A stretch of 64,000 bases of DNA from Choristoneura fumiferana (Eukaryota > Arthropoda > Insecta > Lepidoptera > Tortricidae): positions 10,552,891-10,616,890 of the forward strand of contig NC_133493.1 of the NCBI RefSeq assembly GCF_025370935.1, in the 5' to 3' direction. The notes beneath the pieces are model-generated. The model was not told where the DNA came from. It searched no databases and worked only from the letters and a program-made list of their open reading frames with translations. The position numbers and the translations under genes are program-made. This document shows positions 20,085 through 31,088 of the stretch, piece after piece (the first letter of the stretch is position 1; every line of letters begins with the position of its first letter).

Positions 20085-20697
20085 TCCTACTAATATCATA
20101 AATGTGTAAGTTTGTAAGTAAGTCTGTTTGTTTGTTACCTCGTCACTTCTAAACCGCTGAATCGATTTATATGAAATTCGGTATGTAGGTATAGATAGCT
20201 TGAGTCCCGGGGAAGGACATAGGATAGTTCTTATCCCGGAAAATTGCATTGTTCCCCCGGGATAACGATTTAAACGAAATCTACGCTAGGGCTGCCATAA
20301 CCATACCATGTGGGGACGCGTACCGGGACATTTAAAGAAAAAGTAGTAAAGGTAGAAAAAAGGAACTTTTATTACAACAATAAGTAACTTTAAAGGTTTA
20401 GTCTTTGCTTAAACACAAAACCAGCAGCAACCCGCCAGGGTTCTCTGTTCGTAGGCGCTTTTCGCTACAAAGTGGAAAATGCACGTTATCGGCTATGTTA
20501 AAGCTTAGCTAGCTAGTCGTGTTTATTGTAGGTATTTATTATTATTTACCAAATCCAGCCCCCACTGAATAACTGCGATTTTTGAACCGGGACAATTTGC
20601 TTGTCAGCCGGGACACCATGATTCAAACCGGGAAATGACCCGGCGTACCGGGACGTATGGCAACCCTATTCTAGGCGGACGAAGTCGCATCGGCTAG
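20085..20697 (+). mobile_element. Short Helitron with a nested element, overlapping the 3' end of gene B
   Basis: Begins TCCTACTAATATCATAAATG after A at 20084 and ends CTAG (20694-20697) before T. Its body is split at about 20289-20667 by a second element with ends AGGGCTGCC and GGCAACCCT. The right piece, 20669-20697, lies inside the last exon of gene B and supplies its final codons. Confidence 0.8.
20289..20667. mobile_element. Inverted-repeat element nested in a Helitron
   Basis: Ends AGGGCTGCCATA and TATGGCAACCCT are inverted copies, each followed inward by a CCGGGACR-type block. It interrupts the Helitron body between its ATCTACGC and GGCGGACGAAG blocks. No open frame of note. Confidence 0.6.
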
Positions 20698-23600
20698 TAA
20701 GTATTTTCTCCCACCTTTGTCGTTCTGGGTCTTTTCCTACAATCTGCATAGCATCCTTGAACATGTGAGCTTTCTTCGTAAAAGGTCGTTGTTGCGTTTC
20801 CTCGTTCATTAACTCCATTACCTGTGAGATTTTAATGCAATAGAATACAAATTAAGTAGGTAAGTACATTTTTTTATAGGTAGCGACAGCCGAGGAAACT
20901 GAATCACGTACCAGGTTGGAACCTTTGTACTACTAACGTCATGTTGACATTCCATACTCTTTTCAAAGAAATCAAACCGAAATTGATTATTAAAAGGTTC
21001 CACTGTGGTACGTGATTCAGTTTCTTTGACTGTACATAAATAGGCTTACGTTAGACCACAAGCACGCCAGATGGTAAGTAAAGATGTGGAATAAGATGGA
21101 GCACGCTTGCTTAATAAATGCCTATTCACCCTCAGATATTAACCCCAGATTTGAAGACGGGCAGATTGTAGCGATCAGGGAATACAGAAGTAGGCTGGGA
21201 ATTTTTAGCTGACCGGATAATAAAAGACGAGCGAAAACGCTTTGTGTGAATTTTAGGGATGCTGACAGCATACGAGTAAGGGTAAGACCCCACCTACTTC
21301 TGGTCGACCTGCGAAAGGAGCTGATGTCAAAGCTGTCTGTCTGACTGTCTGTAACTGTATGTAGGTGTAAATCGTGTTGATAACGTGATCTAGGTAGGTA
21401 ATAATATTGAGGTTTGATTTCGCAGTTTTAGAAAACATATCATTCTAAATTACCGACCTTTATTTATTTTTGGTTTTTAAATATGGCTGTGTCCATTAGA
21501 TGACAATTTTGCCAGTGTATAGTAGGTTTTGCCGTTGTACGGTGAAAAAATTCTAGAAAACGAAATATGAGAGGTAATGGTGGATGAATGATGACAGCGC
21601 GAAGGAAGACTACCTACTTACCTTTAAACTTGGTTTAGAATTTTAGATACCAATATATTCTGACGTTAGGTTAAAGTATCAACTGACAAACGTTTTTATA
21701 ATCTTTACCTGGACGTTTAAAGTTTACATACCTTAGCTTTCTGGTTATTTCTGATTTGCAAGCTCAAGCTGTGTCTATACTCCAGTTGCTTCCTGAGCTC
21801 CTAGAAAAACATTTTAGAAACAGTTAGACCGGAGGCGTCTTTACCTTATAGTGCAGGGTGTGCGTTGCACACGGGTGCAGCGGTGCACAAACTATACAGA
21901 CATCTCTGTATCCGCTGCATCCAGCGGTGTTAGGGGCGCCGGATGCGGCCGCGGCACTTTGTACTTATTCCATTTTGAGCGCGCGCTTCCTAGATGGCGC
22001 TAAAGTTATAATTGCACACGGGCGCTACAGCCGCTACATACACATGGGCTAAAGACGCCTCTGAGTTAGACATGAATTATATTTTGAGCTTTATTGTACC
22101 TCGTTTGCACTGTCAAGTCTCTTCTGCAACTCGTTGACGGCTAGTCGTTTTACTTCTTGCATCTTTCGCCCCCTCTCTTGTCTCTCTTGCTCCATGATGC
22201 TGTTCATCTTTACTACGTGCGACCTGTACTCTCCCGCGATTTTCTGAAATATTGTCAGGAGTACCTAAAGCTTGACGCACATTATCAGAACTTATTTCTT
22301 TAACCTAGATAGAGTAAGTTAATGAAACAGTGGATAAAATCGTTTTTGGGTTCTGTACCCGGTGACCCACGACACTGAACCCTATTAAATTAATGTTACT
22401 ACACTATCCTTCCGTCTGTCCGTCACAGGGATTTTATCTCAAGAACCGTAATAAATAGCCAGCTGAAATGGCACAATATGCATTTCTGTCGCCGCTACAA
22501 CAAAAAATAATGAAAATAACCTAACCTGCCTGACCAACAAAAAGTTGGAAACCCCCGACATTGTCCCTATAAAGTTCAATATGTAAAAAACGGCTGAATC
22601 GATTTTAATAAAACATGGCTAAGAACCATTGCTAGAAAACCTGCTTTCAAATAAAAAACCGCATTCAAATCGGTTCACCCGTTTAACAGACAGACACACA
22701 TAACGGTCAAACTTATAACACCTCTCTTTTTGCGTTGGGGGTTAATAAAACTTGCATAATTTCCTAATTGATAAAACTGAAGGGGATTTCACTTAAAGAT
22801 CCAATATAAAATGACCCCAGACTGCGTACATTTTACTTAAAAACACGGCTTCGCTTAATCTGGTTAAGTGAAAATAATCCCGGATTAGATGCGTACGGCC
22901 GTACACTTCTTACACTTATTTACACTTTACGCTTACACTTATTTTAACATATTTCTAAATTTGTATAGAATAGGTAGGTCTCAATGCGTGATTCGCGCTT
23001 CGCCGATTTTAGGGTTCCGTCCGTAGTCAACTAGGAATCCTTATAGATTCACCATGTCTGTCTGTCTGGCTGTCTGTCTGTCCGCGGCTAAGCTCAGAGA
23101 CCATTAGTAAGTACTAGAAAGCTGTAATTCAGCATGAATACCTATACATCGGTCACGCCGACAAAGTGGTCAATCATCCCAGCCTATAAACGTACCACTG
23201 CTGGGCACAGGCCTCCTCTCAAAATGAGAGGACTTCGGCCGTAGTTCCCATGCGGGCCCAGTGCGGATTGGGAACTTCACACACACCATTGAATTGCTTT
23301 TGAAAGTGGTAAAATAAAAAATCCCAAATAAACATTTTTTAGGGTACCTCCCATAGACGTAGAGTGGAGGAGACGTATAGTGTGGGGCAGGTATCGTTGG
23401 ATAGGTCTTTTAAAACCTGTTTTGGGGGGTTACCAGGACAATTTTTCGATTCGTAATCAAATTTTCATTAAAATCGAGCGTCCCCCCTCTAAAATCTAAA
23501 CAGTTGGGTGGAAAAAAATTAAAAAAAATCAGGGTGGTAGTAAGTACATCAAATTTACACAAGACAAGACAAAGTACCTTATTTTTATGTCACTCGAGAT

Positions 23601-26600
23601 CAAATTGTCGTGAGATTTATATTTAAAACAAATTTAAAAACATAAAGTGACATTTCGTATCGAGAACATGTTGCGTCTATGGATACCAGAATAGAGGCCC
23701 ATTTAAATTTGTTGATTTTGACAGCTGTTCAAAATTTGAAACTCAATACAGTACAGTCACCAGCATTAATATCTGTCACAGCGGAGCGTGCAAAAATAAA
23801 CACGTCCTTAGAAATAGAGCCTAGGCCTAGGAAATAGGCCCTAGGAAATAGAGTAGTATCAGATATTTATATATGTACGCTTGTTGTGTCAGAAATTGGT
23901 GCTGGTGGTTGGTGGTGATTTGATGCTGTAATGAATATTAAGTTACTGCTGGTACAGTTACCAGCATCAATATCTGACACAAGAGGCGTGCATAAATATC
24001 TGATACGACTCTATTTCTAGGGCCGAAACGATGTGTCAGATATTTTTGCACGCTCCGCTGTGGCAGATATTAAATGCTGGTGACTGTACCTACTACCACA
24101 GATAAAAAAGTTGTCATATTGCCAACGGTTTTGAACGCATTTTAGAGGACTTAGTTATGATATGGGTGTATATTTGGTGTATATAAAATATCTTACTTCT
24201 TTCAACGCCCGTTTCTCCTCTTCCGCACGTCGTAACTGTTGCTCTGTCCTTTTGTCCTTCTCTCTCATCCACTGGTCAACGACGTTGTCTCTGTCTTCTT
24301 CTAATGCGCGAGCTATTTCTCTATCGCGAATGAAATTCTCTATGCAGTCTTGTTTGTCCATTTGTAGTCTATGCTGAAATTAATAAGTGGTTTTTCAAAG
24401 GTTTATTTTAATATAACCCAATTTTTTCCATCAACCATTAGAGCTGGCCTCAGCTGACATTTGAATTGAATTTTCATTAGGTATGTATATCACAAAAAAC
24501 CCGTGGGAATTAACAAACAAACATCGTGGATTTCAAATAAAGTTGCATAAGAAATTACATGGCTCTTTTGTTTAAATTTTTCGACTTTATCTCAAAATCC
24601 TGATCCCGTGGGAATATCTGAGTAAAAAGCAGCTTTATTTATACTAAACTCTAGCTTTCTACATACTAAATTACATCCCAATTCGTCCAGTCCTTTTAAC
24701 GGAAGGAATAACAAACACACACACGCACATAATTATAAGCTTTTAAAAACTTTTAAAGTGCGTGGATCAGCTATTTCTTGTTGTTTTGTTATTCTGTGCC
24801 ATCAGCGAGGGGACAAAAGTAGTACAGTTTAATAGAAGAAATGTTGTGTCCCATTATACTACATATGCTTATTGGATGACCAATTATACAGCGTGTATTT
24901 TTGATACAACCTCAAACTTTATGAGGGAAGTTAGTGAAGACCCTAATAATCACACTTTATTATGTTTTAGTAAGAAATTTAGACTTATTAAGTATTATTA
25001 TTATTTTTTATTAGCCTATTTTTGTGTCCCACTGCTGGGCAAAGGCCTCTGAGACTTATTATTACAAGCTTTTATTTAATATCACCTGTCCCGTTGTCTG
25101 TCTGTCTGTAATCAAATCCTGCAAATTAAATTTGACCAACTTCCAGTAGTCAGACTGACTTGAAATTTGGAATACTTTGAAAGAAAGACAATACATTTAT
25201 TGGAGAAGAAAGATAATAAAATATACTTATGTATATACTTAAGCTCGTAGTGACATCCTGGTAGTCCGGCCAGGATCGTCTCCGCAGGACGGAACTCTTC
25301 AATGGTTAATAGCATCGATTAGAAATTTGGTATGCAAATGTAGTTGACAGTGCAAGTACACTCAGCAAAAAAAGCTTGTATTAAAAATGAAATTTACGTC
25401 ATGTCATCCCATACATTTGCCAAAGAAATCATAGTGAAATTTATTATGAAAAGGTTCCAACCTGGTACCTACGCGATTCAGTTTCTTTGACTCTACCTCT
25501 ACAAATGAACCCTTTAGTAAGGTAGAGCCGATTTAGTGACCACATGCATTGAGTTGCAAAATGAACCGTATTCATTTTCTTATACGTCACAATTTCCATT
25601 GTATTATTGAAAATACGACAAGCTTTAAAAATATCCTTTGTCAGGTATGTATTAGATAGCCGCTTTTGATTTTGTGGTAGCATGCTAAGTAACATTTGTA
25701 GTATGGTTTTTGACGACCAGATGGCCTAGTGGTTAGAGAACCTGACTACGAAGCTTGAGGTCCCGGGTTCGATTCCCGTGTCGGGGCAGATATTTGTATG
25801 AAAAATACGAATGTTTGTTCTCGGGTCTTGGGTGTTTAATATGTATTTAAGTATGTATCTATCTATATAATTATATTTATCCGTTGCTTAGTACCCATAA
25901 CACAAGCTTTGCTAAGCTTACTTTGGGACTAGGTCAATTGGTGTGAATTGTCCCGTGATATTATTTATTTAATATAGTGGTAGAGTCCAACAAATCTTCT
26001 TCGCATTCTTCTTGGCAATGATGGTCTTTCCGAAAGCGCTGGTAGTTTAAAAAATGACGTGTAAAAGTGCCCATTGCGGCCTATTTACTGAATAAATGAT
26101 TTGAATTTGAATTTGAATCAAACTGAATCATGTAGGTACATACCAGGGTAGAATCTTTGTGATACTGATATAATGTTGTTATAATATTGAATCGCGGGAT
26201 CTTAACCAGCAATTCAACAGGATCGGGGCGTTAGATGCGGAAAGCACAAGACCGGTCTGAGTGGAGAGCCTTGGGGGAGGCCATGTCCAACGTGGACGTC
26301 TTTCGGCTGACATCATGATGATGATGAATGTTGAAATCGATTATGAAAAGGTTCCACCCTGGTATATGAATCAGTTTTTCCAACTGTGCTTACCTACCAT
26401 TACGTCCCTCTTCCGCTGGTTTTCCCTGTCGATCTCGTTAAGAGCAATCCTTATAGTATTATTGTCCATTTGCCTCTCTCTTAACTTTTCATTCTTAAGC
26501 CTCAGTAACTTCGTTTCATGCCCCTCTATGAAGTTAAACTTGTTTGTCATCTGTTGGTCCTTCTTTCGTTTCAAAGCTAAAAGCGTTTGATGATTTTTAG

Positions 26601-29600
26601 ACGGAATTCCGCGTAATTACCCAGATTTTGCAGAAAACGCGCAGTAATTTAATGTGACGTTTTCTTTCAAGTTGGATTGTTGGTTGTGTTTGTAGGTAAT
26701 TTTATACGGGGATGGGTGGATTTTTGTATGGTACTAGCTGTTGCCCTCGACTCCATCCGCGTAGAAGTATGAAACATAGTGTACGTCCTGTTCTCAGACC
26801 TACCGAACATACACAAAAAAATCATAAAAATCGGTCAAGCCGTTTCGGAGGAGTTTGGTCACAAATATTGTGACACGAGAATTTTATATTAGAAGATTAC
26901 GAGTATGTCGCGTGAGGTGAAGCTATTATTGCACACAAACAAATATCTATATTAAACAACATTTTATATATATATTCCAAATATTATAAATCAATAACAA
27001 ACATATACAATACACACACATATTTTGCATTCATAGTATTATACAGTCTGTTACCGGCCAGGCTTTTTAGGGAGGTTAAGTAACGTACCTATTTCTGTGA
27101 CTTTGTCAACTTTCTAACAAAATTATAACTGCCAGCAATGTACAGAAAAGTAAATTGACAAGTATTAATCAAAGTATCCCTTGCTATCTGCAAGCATAGA
27201 GTGACTGCCCCTCTTGCTCTGCCTTAGATAGAGAGCTACCTACTGCTGTAGGGGCGTGGTGTTCCCACTTTAGTGGCTCACTGATAATAGACATGTAACA
27301 TACGAGTATACTTACTTACGAGCTTTGCTTTTGTGCACAAGGGGGCGAATTAATTTAAGAAAACTTTATAAAAGTTTGGGAACTTAAGCACCCAAAAACT
27401 TGGTGCATTAGAAATTGAACCACATTTAAGTTTCAGTGACTGTGCGTAGGTAGTCATTTCTTTACCTTCATAATGATCTTGCTCCATTTTTTTCCTCATT
27501 CGCTCCAACCTTCTGTTCTCCTTCTCCCTCTCTTCTCGCAGCGTCTCCCGTCTCTTTCTATTTGCGCTCGCGATTTGCTCGTCGTATGCTAGTCTTCGTT
27601 CGAGCATCTCCTGCTGCCTTCTGCGCTCCTGGTCTCTTTCGTACTGCTCCTAAAGATGGTTAAAGTGTTAGTGGACGAAACATGATGGGAATGGGAGTCA
27701 GAATATATTCTATTTTAATTATCTTTTATGACCAGGGCCTCTACAGTACCTACTAGAGTTGTAATTTCTATCATATTTATCACTGAACGTGCCTAGTTGA
27801 TGTAAAACGAGTTGATTTTACAAGTTCGCTTCGTGAACTCGTAAATTCGTTCATTTCGTGTTTCAGGGACTTTATCGAATCACTGAACTGGCGGAAGAAA
27901 TTTAAAAATTACTTAGTTGCCTTTTTTGGCTGATTTCATTATTTCACTACACAAAATTAGGGACTTGATCAAGTGGTTAATTTTTTCTGGAGAAATGATT
28001 AAATGGATTCGACATTTAGCATCCTGCATGATTTGGTCATATCCCTTAAAGATTTGTTCAATCAAATCTCTGTTTGGTCATTTACCTGCGACATGTTTTA
28101 CCTTTCGCCTCACGTCTTCTATCAGTACTTGGTGCCACATTCTCTCTCTTTCTTCCTCTTCCATCTCTATATAACGCTTTTCCTCCATTTGAGCCTGCTG
28201 TAGCATCCTGAGCCGAATTTCGTCTGCTTTGGTGCACATCATGCCTTTTGCCCTGGAAACAATCACATATCAAGCAAGACCAACCGGTCTATCCTCTCAA
28301 TCGGTATAGTAGACGGCACTGAAGTGTAACCTGAAATCATATTCACCTCTCGCTTGTTTGAGACAAATGTGAGCAAGAGGGTATATGATTTTGGGTTCCA
28401 TTTCCGTCCCCTATACTCTTGGGTGGGATAGTTTGTATGGGTTGAGGATTATGACGAATTAATGACATTGTAGGACGTCCATCAACGAGAGAAAAATCTT
28501 AAAAGTACTTACATTTTTTCTTTCTCCAAAGCCTTTAAACATTCTCTTACTTTCTCCTTCTCAACTTCTTCTTTGTGTGTCTTTATTTTACTGTCCTTTT
28601 CTGTGCAGTACACGCATTCTTCCATTGCCTGCTTAGTTGCTAGTTCTTGAGTTAGCTCTTCTTCTTCTTGTTCTAGAAGGAGCTTGAGTTTTTCTCTTCT
28701 TTGTCAGAGTTTCTCTTCTTCTGTGTCTAGTAATTCTTGGACTTTTTCGCTTGTTCTATTTATTATTGCACTGCGAAATAATAAAATTTAAGACCATAGC
28801 GTAATCAGTTCTAATCGTTGGCACATTTAGATGCTAGCTGTTTGCAATCGGTCGAATTCAGAACTTATTGTCTAACACCCTCGGAATCACAATAATTTTC
28901 ACCACTTCTTTCTGTCACATGGTATCAGACGAGGGTAGAAAGAGATGGTGCATGCTATCGCGAACGAAAGCGGGTTAGACAACACGGCCTCTGGTGTGGA
29001 CTAAATCTGACTAGATCAGATGGACCAGGCTGAGCTGACCCTGCGAATTAGCGTTATCTAGACGGTGTTCCACAGTTTCCACTATTAGTTGTTATAATAT
29101 AATTTATAATAATTGTATGGTATAAATGAACTACGACTACGTCATGATGTTTAATGTATAATGTTTTCGTGGGATCCTTTCGACTGCCATAATTCAATGT
29201 AACGTTTGTCATAATTATTGTTAGTCATAATTTTTTCCCCCCGCTGAAACCGTAAATTTTTCATAAATTTTTAAATGGTCACCTGTGTAGAACTCTATTG
29301 GTTAGGTAAGGTTAGATTTGTTTTATAACAATTCTAAAAAATAAATGATTTCAGAGAAAAAAAAGAGTTATGTCAAACATTACATTATGACAAACATTAT
29401 TATGACTAACAGTTTTCGACCAGTCGATATAGACCCAGAAGGCCTACTCCGCAGTTCGAAAATCGAAGTTCGTATCGTCCCTCTCGCTCTCGTATTTAAA
29501 TAGTATAAGTGTCAGAGGGACCGAACGACACGAACTTCGATTTTCGAATTTCAGAGTAGCCCCTCTCTTTTCTTGCAGAAAACACGTCCCGATCTCCACT

Positions 29601-31088
29601 TTCGCTTAGATCGTTTTCTACACTTAAGCGAACAGACATACTTCTGTAAATGTACAGCGTCGTATCCAACGACGTCAGCCAGTGTCTTGGCACCTTCTAC
29701 ATTTACTAGCGATTCGGTTTCTAGCCTTTGTCTTTGCTAGAACATAAAAAAAGATTAGTTAAAAAATATATTCTGGGATTTTACTGAATTTCCGCGGGAA
29801 CCCCCCCCCCCAAACCATTTTCCAAATATAATGAACAGTGGGTATAATTATGTTTGTACTGATTACTATATAGATAAAGGTAAAACAGTGAAAAAATATA
29901 TCAAAGAAAAAGTTGTGTTTACTAGTGCTGACTCGTCGAAATAAAAAAAAAAACGAAATTTCTATTGTGGGGGCGCCTCTTTTGTGGAGGCCCCGGGGCT
30001 GTGGCCCCGGTGGCCCTCCCCTAAATCCGGCCCTGCCTGTCACGCTACAAATATCAAAACTTTACTTTTTTTGACTTTAATAGAAATAAAAAACTAATTA
30101 TTTTTAAAAGTCGTTGAACTAATGTTGTTCAGTATGACCAGTACGATCTATGTTTTAATTATTTGCCCGTGTTACAGGCCACACCTGGTATACCCAGCGG
30201 ATGAGATTACGAGATTTTATAAATAAATTCATTTATTTCGGGCTAACATACATATTTATAATAAATAATTATTTTATACCCATTTCATGGGAATATCGGG
30301 ATAAAAAGTAGCTTGTGTTCCAGATGTCCAGCTATCTTCATTCCAAATTACAGCCGGTGAAATTACTGGCACTTGAGGTATCCCATCTTAGGCCTCTAGG
30401 TTGGCAACGCATCTGCAATAGCCCTGGTATTGCAGATGTTTATGGACGGTGGTGATCTCTTACCATCAGGAGAAACACATAGGTACTCGTTTGCCATCCA
30501 GTGGAATAAAAAAAAAACTTGAGGTATCCCTTCTTAGGCCTCTAGGTTGGCAACGCATCTGCAATAGCCCTGGTATTGCAGATGTTTATGGGCGGTGGTG
30601 ATCTCTTACCATCAGGAGACCCACTTGCTCGTTTGCCATCCAAGCGAATAAAAAAAAAACATCCAAATCCGGCCAGCTGTTTTAGCGCGAATCAAACATG
30701 CACTCGAAAACTTTCGCATTTTTATTTGAATTAGTAGGACAGGATAGAATGAGTACAACTAATATTAAAATGCGAAAGTTTGTAAGTCTGTTTGTTTGTT
30801 AGCTCTTCACGTCTTAACCGCTGAACTGATTTAGATGACATACGGTGTACAGAGTCCCGGGGAAGGACATAGGATAGTTTTTATCCCGGAAAATTTCATA
30901 GTTCCCGCGGGATAGTTATAAACGAATTCTATGTTTCTGTCTCTATCACACACTTATAATATTAGTAGGATTATACATACCTTCCAAAATGTGAACGGGT
31001 GTCCAAAATAAACGGATTGCTTGCTCTTATCGAGACGCACCATCTTATTAATCTTATCACTAACAATTCTTCTAAACAAGAAGTGAAC
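20666..31088 (-). CDS. CFAP53: Gene B: CFAP53 (CCDC11)-like coiled-coil axonemal protein, in-frame TGA
   Basis: Ten exons in order of translation: 30981-31088, 29642-29736, 28513-28770, 28102-28252, 27466-27649, 26398-26576, 24197-24373, 22100-22243, 21732-21800, 20666-20821. All introns are GT-AG and every junction keeps phase (0,2,2,0,1,0,0,0,0). The total is 1521 nt. If translation starts at the ATG at 31041-31043 (good context, AAGATGG) the product is about 491 aa; vertebrate CFAP53 is about 514. The protein is almost continuous charged coiled coil (TPH type). Several exons follow CFAP53 in order, for example MDKQDCIENFIRDREIARAL and the AHMFKDAM end. CFAP53 is a microtubule inner protein of motile axonemes, here presumably sperm tails. 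Oddities: TGA in frame at 28704-28706, and the final 10 codons lie in a Helitron. A 5' exon may be missing. Another TPH protein such as MNS1 is the alternative. Confidence 0.7.
20893..21034. repeat. MITE (AAACTGAATCACGTACC), copy in the last intron of gene B
   Basis: GAAACTGAATCACGTACCAG and GTACGTGATTCAGTTTCTTT are inverted arms about 140 bp apart. Two more copies lie in gene B introns (25436-25495 partial, 26123-26395). Confidence 0.72.
21833..22064. repeat. MITE (AGGCGTCTTTA ends), intron of gene B
   Basis: AGGCGTCTTTACC and GGCTAAAGACGCCT are inverted ends; the interior is GC-rich (GGATGCGGCCGCGGC). A half copy is at 40856-40972. Confidence 0.65.
22540..22750 (+). repeat. Unclassified repeat ending GTCGGGGGTTAAAA
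   Basis: AAACGGCTGAATCGATTTTA, GGTCAAACTTATAACACC and GCGTTGGGGGTTAATAAAA. Related pieces at 46150-46385, 52690-52760 and 60540-60720. Class unknown. Confidence 0.5.
22985..23560 (-). repeat. Unclassified 0.6-kb repeat, minus copy split by a SINE
   Basis: Shares blocks with 57640-58255 in reverse order and sense: GGGTTCCGTCCGTAG, TCTGTCTGTCCGCGGC, GGTACCTCCCATAGACG, AAAATCGAGCGTCCCCCC. Confidence 0.6.
23171..23302 (-). mobile_element. SINE family 3 fragment with 8-bp duplication
   Basis: 5'-truncated minus copy ending CAATCATCCCAGCC, bounded by AAAGTGGT at 23163-23170 and 23303-23310. It is nested within an older repeat (22985-23560). Confidence 0.78.
23752..24092. repeat. Two MITEs (CAGTCACCAGCATTAATATC) side by side, intron of gene B
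   Basis: First copy 23752-23910, second 23951-24088; each is a rough palindrome with ends ACAGTCACCAGCATTAATAT and GCTGGTGACTGTACC. A third copy is at 35757-36115. Confidence 0.65.
24762..25052 (+). other. Open frame with signal-peptide-like start inside a gene B intron
   Basis: 96 codons without an ATG start (GTG at 24762). The first 20 residues are hydrophobic (DQLFLVVLLFCAISEG), followed by a segment with N-glycosylation sites (NYT, NHT) and two cysteines. The last third runs into a SINE fragment. I do not recognise it; it may be a lost exon or chance. Confidence 0.2.
25058..25420 (-). repeat. Unclassified repeat (AAGCTTTTATTT...GGCCAGGATCGTCTCC), minus copy
   Basis: CACCTGTCCCGTTGTCTGTC, GAAATTTGGAATACTTTG and GGCCAGGATCGTCTCCGC. 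Further copies 53040-53395 (plus) and 53812-54100 (minus). Confidence 0.6.
25712..25970 (+). mobile_element. tRNA-derived SINE, family 1, full length, intron of gene B
   Basis: Begins GACGACCAGATGGCCTAGTG, has B box GGTTCGATTCC and a body ending CCCGTGATATTATTTATTT. The tail is the (ATTT)n typical of this family here. Confidence 0.85.
25985..26118 (+). mobile_element. LINE 3' UTR with (TTTGAA)n tail, intron of gene B
   Basis: Ends in AATAAATGATTTGAATTTG and more TTTGAA units. Loosely similar to the LINE tails at 6345 and 43370. Confidence 0.45.
26123..26395. repeat. MITE (AAACTGAATCACGTACC) with insert, abutting a splice donor of gene B
   Basis: Arms AAACTGAATCATGTAGG and GAAAAGGTTCCACCCTGG enclose about 110 bp of RTE-like LINE tail (26215-26330, GGGGGAGGCCATGTCC, (GAT)n). 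The right arm ends within about 10 bases of the exon at 26398. Confidence 0.65.
26734..26897 (-). mobile_element. Helitron copy, degraded 5' end, in an intron of gene B
   Basis: The minus strand ends CTAG at 26734 after A at 26733, with body motifs GGTCAAGCC-like and TAGAAGTATG typical of the family. The TC end was not located with certainty near 26897. Confidence 0.5.
29452..29565. repeat. Palindromic MITE (CGAAGTTCGT family), copy 3
   Basis: ATCGAAGTTCGTATCGTCCC and ACGACACGAACTTCGATTTT arms; loop ATTTAAATAGTATAAG. In gene B, close to the donor of the second exon (29641). Confidence 0.75.
30350..30660 (+). repeat. CTCGTTTGCCATCC repeat, two copies in tandem
   Basis: A first copy ends in poly-A near 30517 and a second begins at once with CTTGAGGTATCCC, lacking the first 15 or so bases. 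Both end in a run of A. Confidence 0.72.
30755..30972 (+). mobile_element. Helitron fragments at the first intron of gene B
   Basis: A plus-strand copy (ATGCGAAAGTTTGTAAG, GGGAAGGACATAGGATAG, CCCGCGGGATAG) loses its 3' end near 30930. A minus-strand 5' end (TCCTACTAATATTATAAG) follows at about 30946-30972, only a few bases from the splice donor at 30980. Confidence 0.55.

Noticed and set aside
25712..25790. Possible tRNA gene (A and B boxes)
   Set aside because: The same head occurs at several sites with the same non-tRNA body and (ATTT)n tail, so it is a SINE. The same holds for heads at 4040, 5800, 10250, 33150 and 63256.
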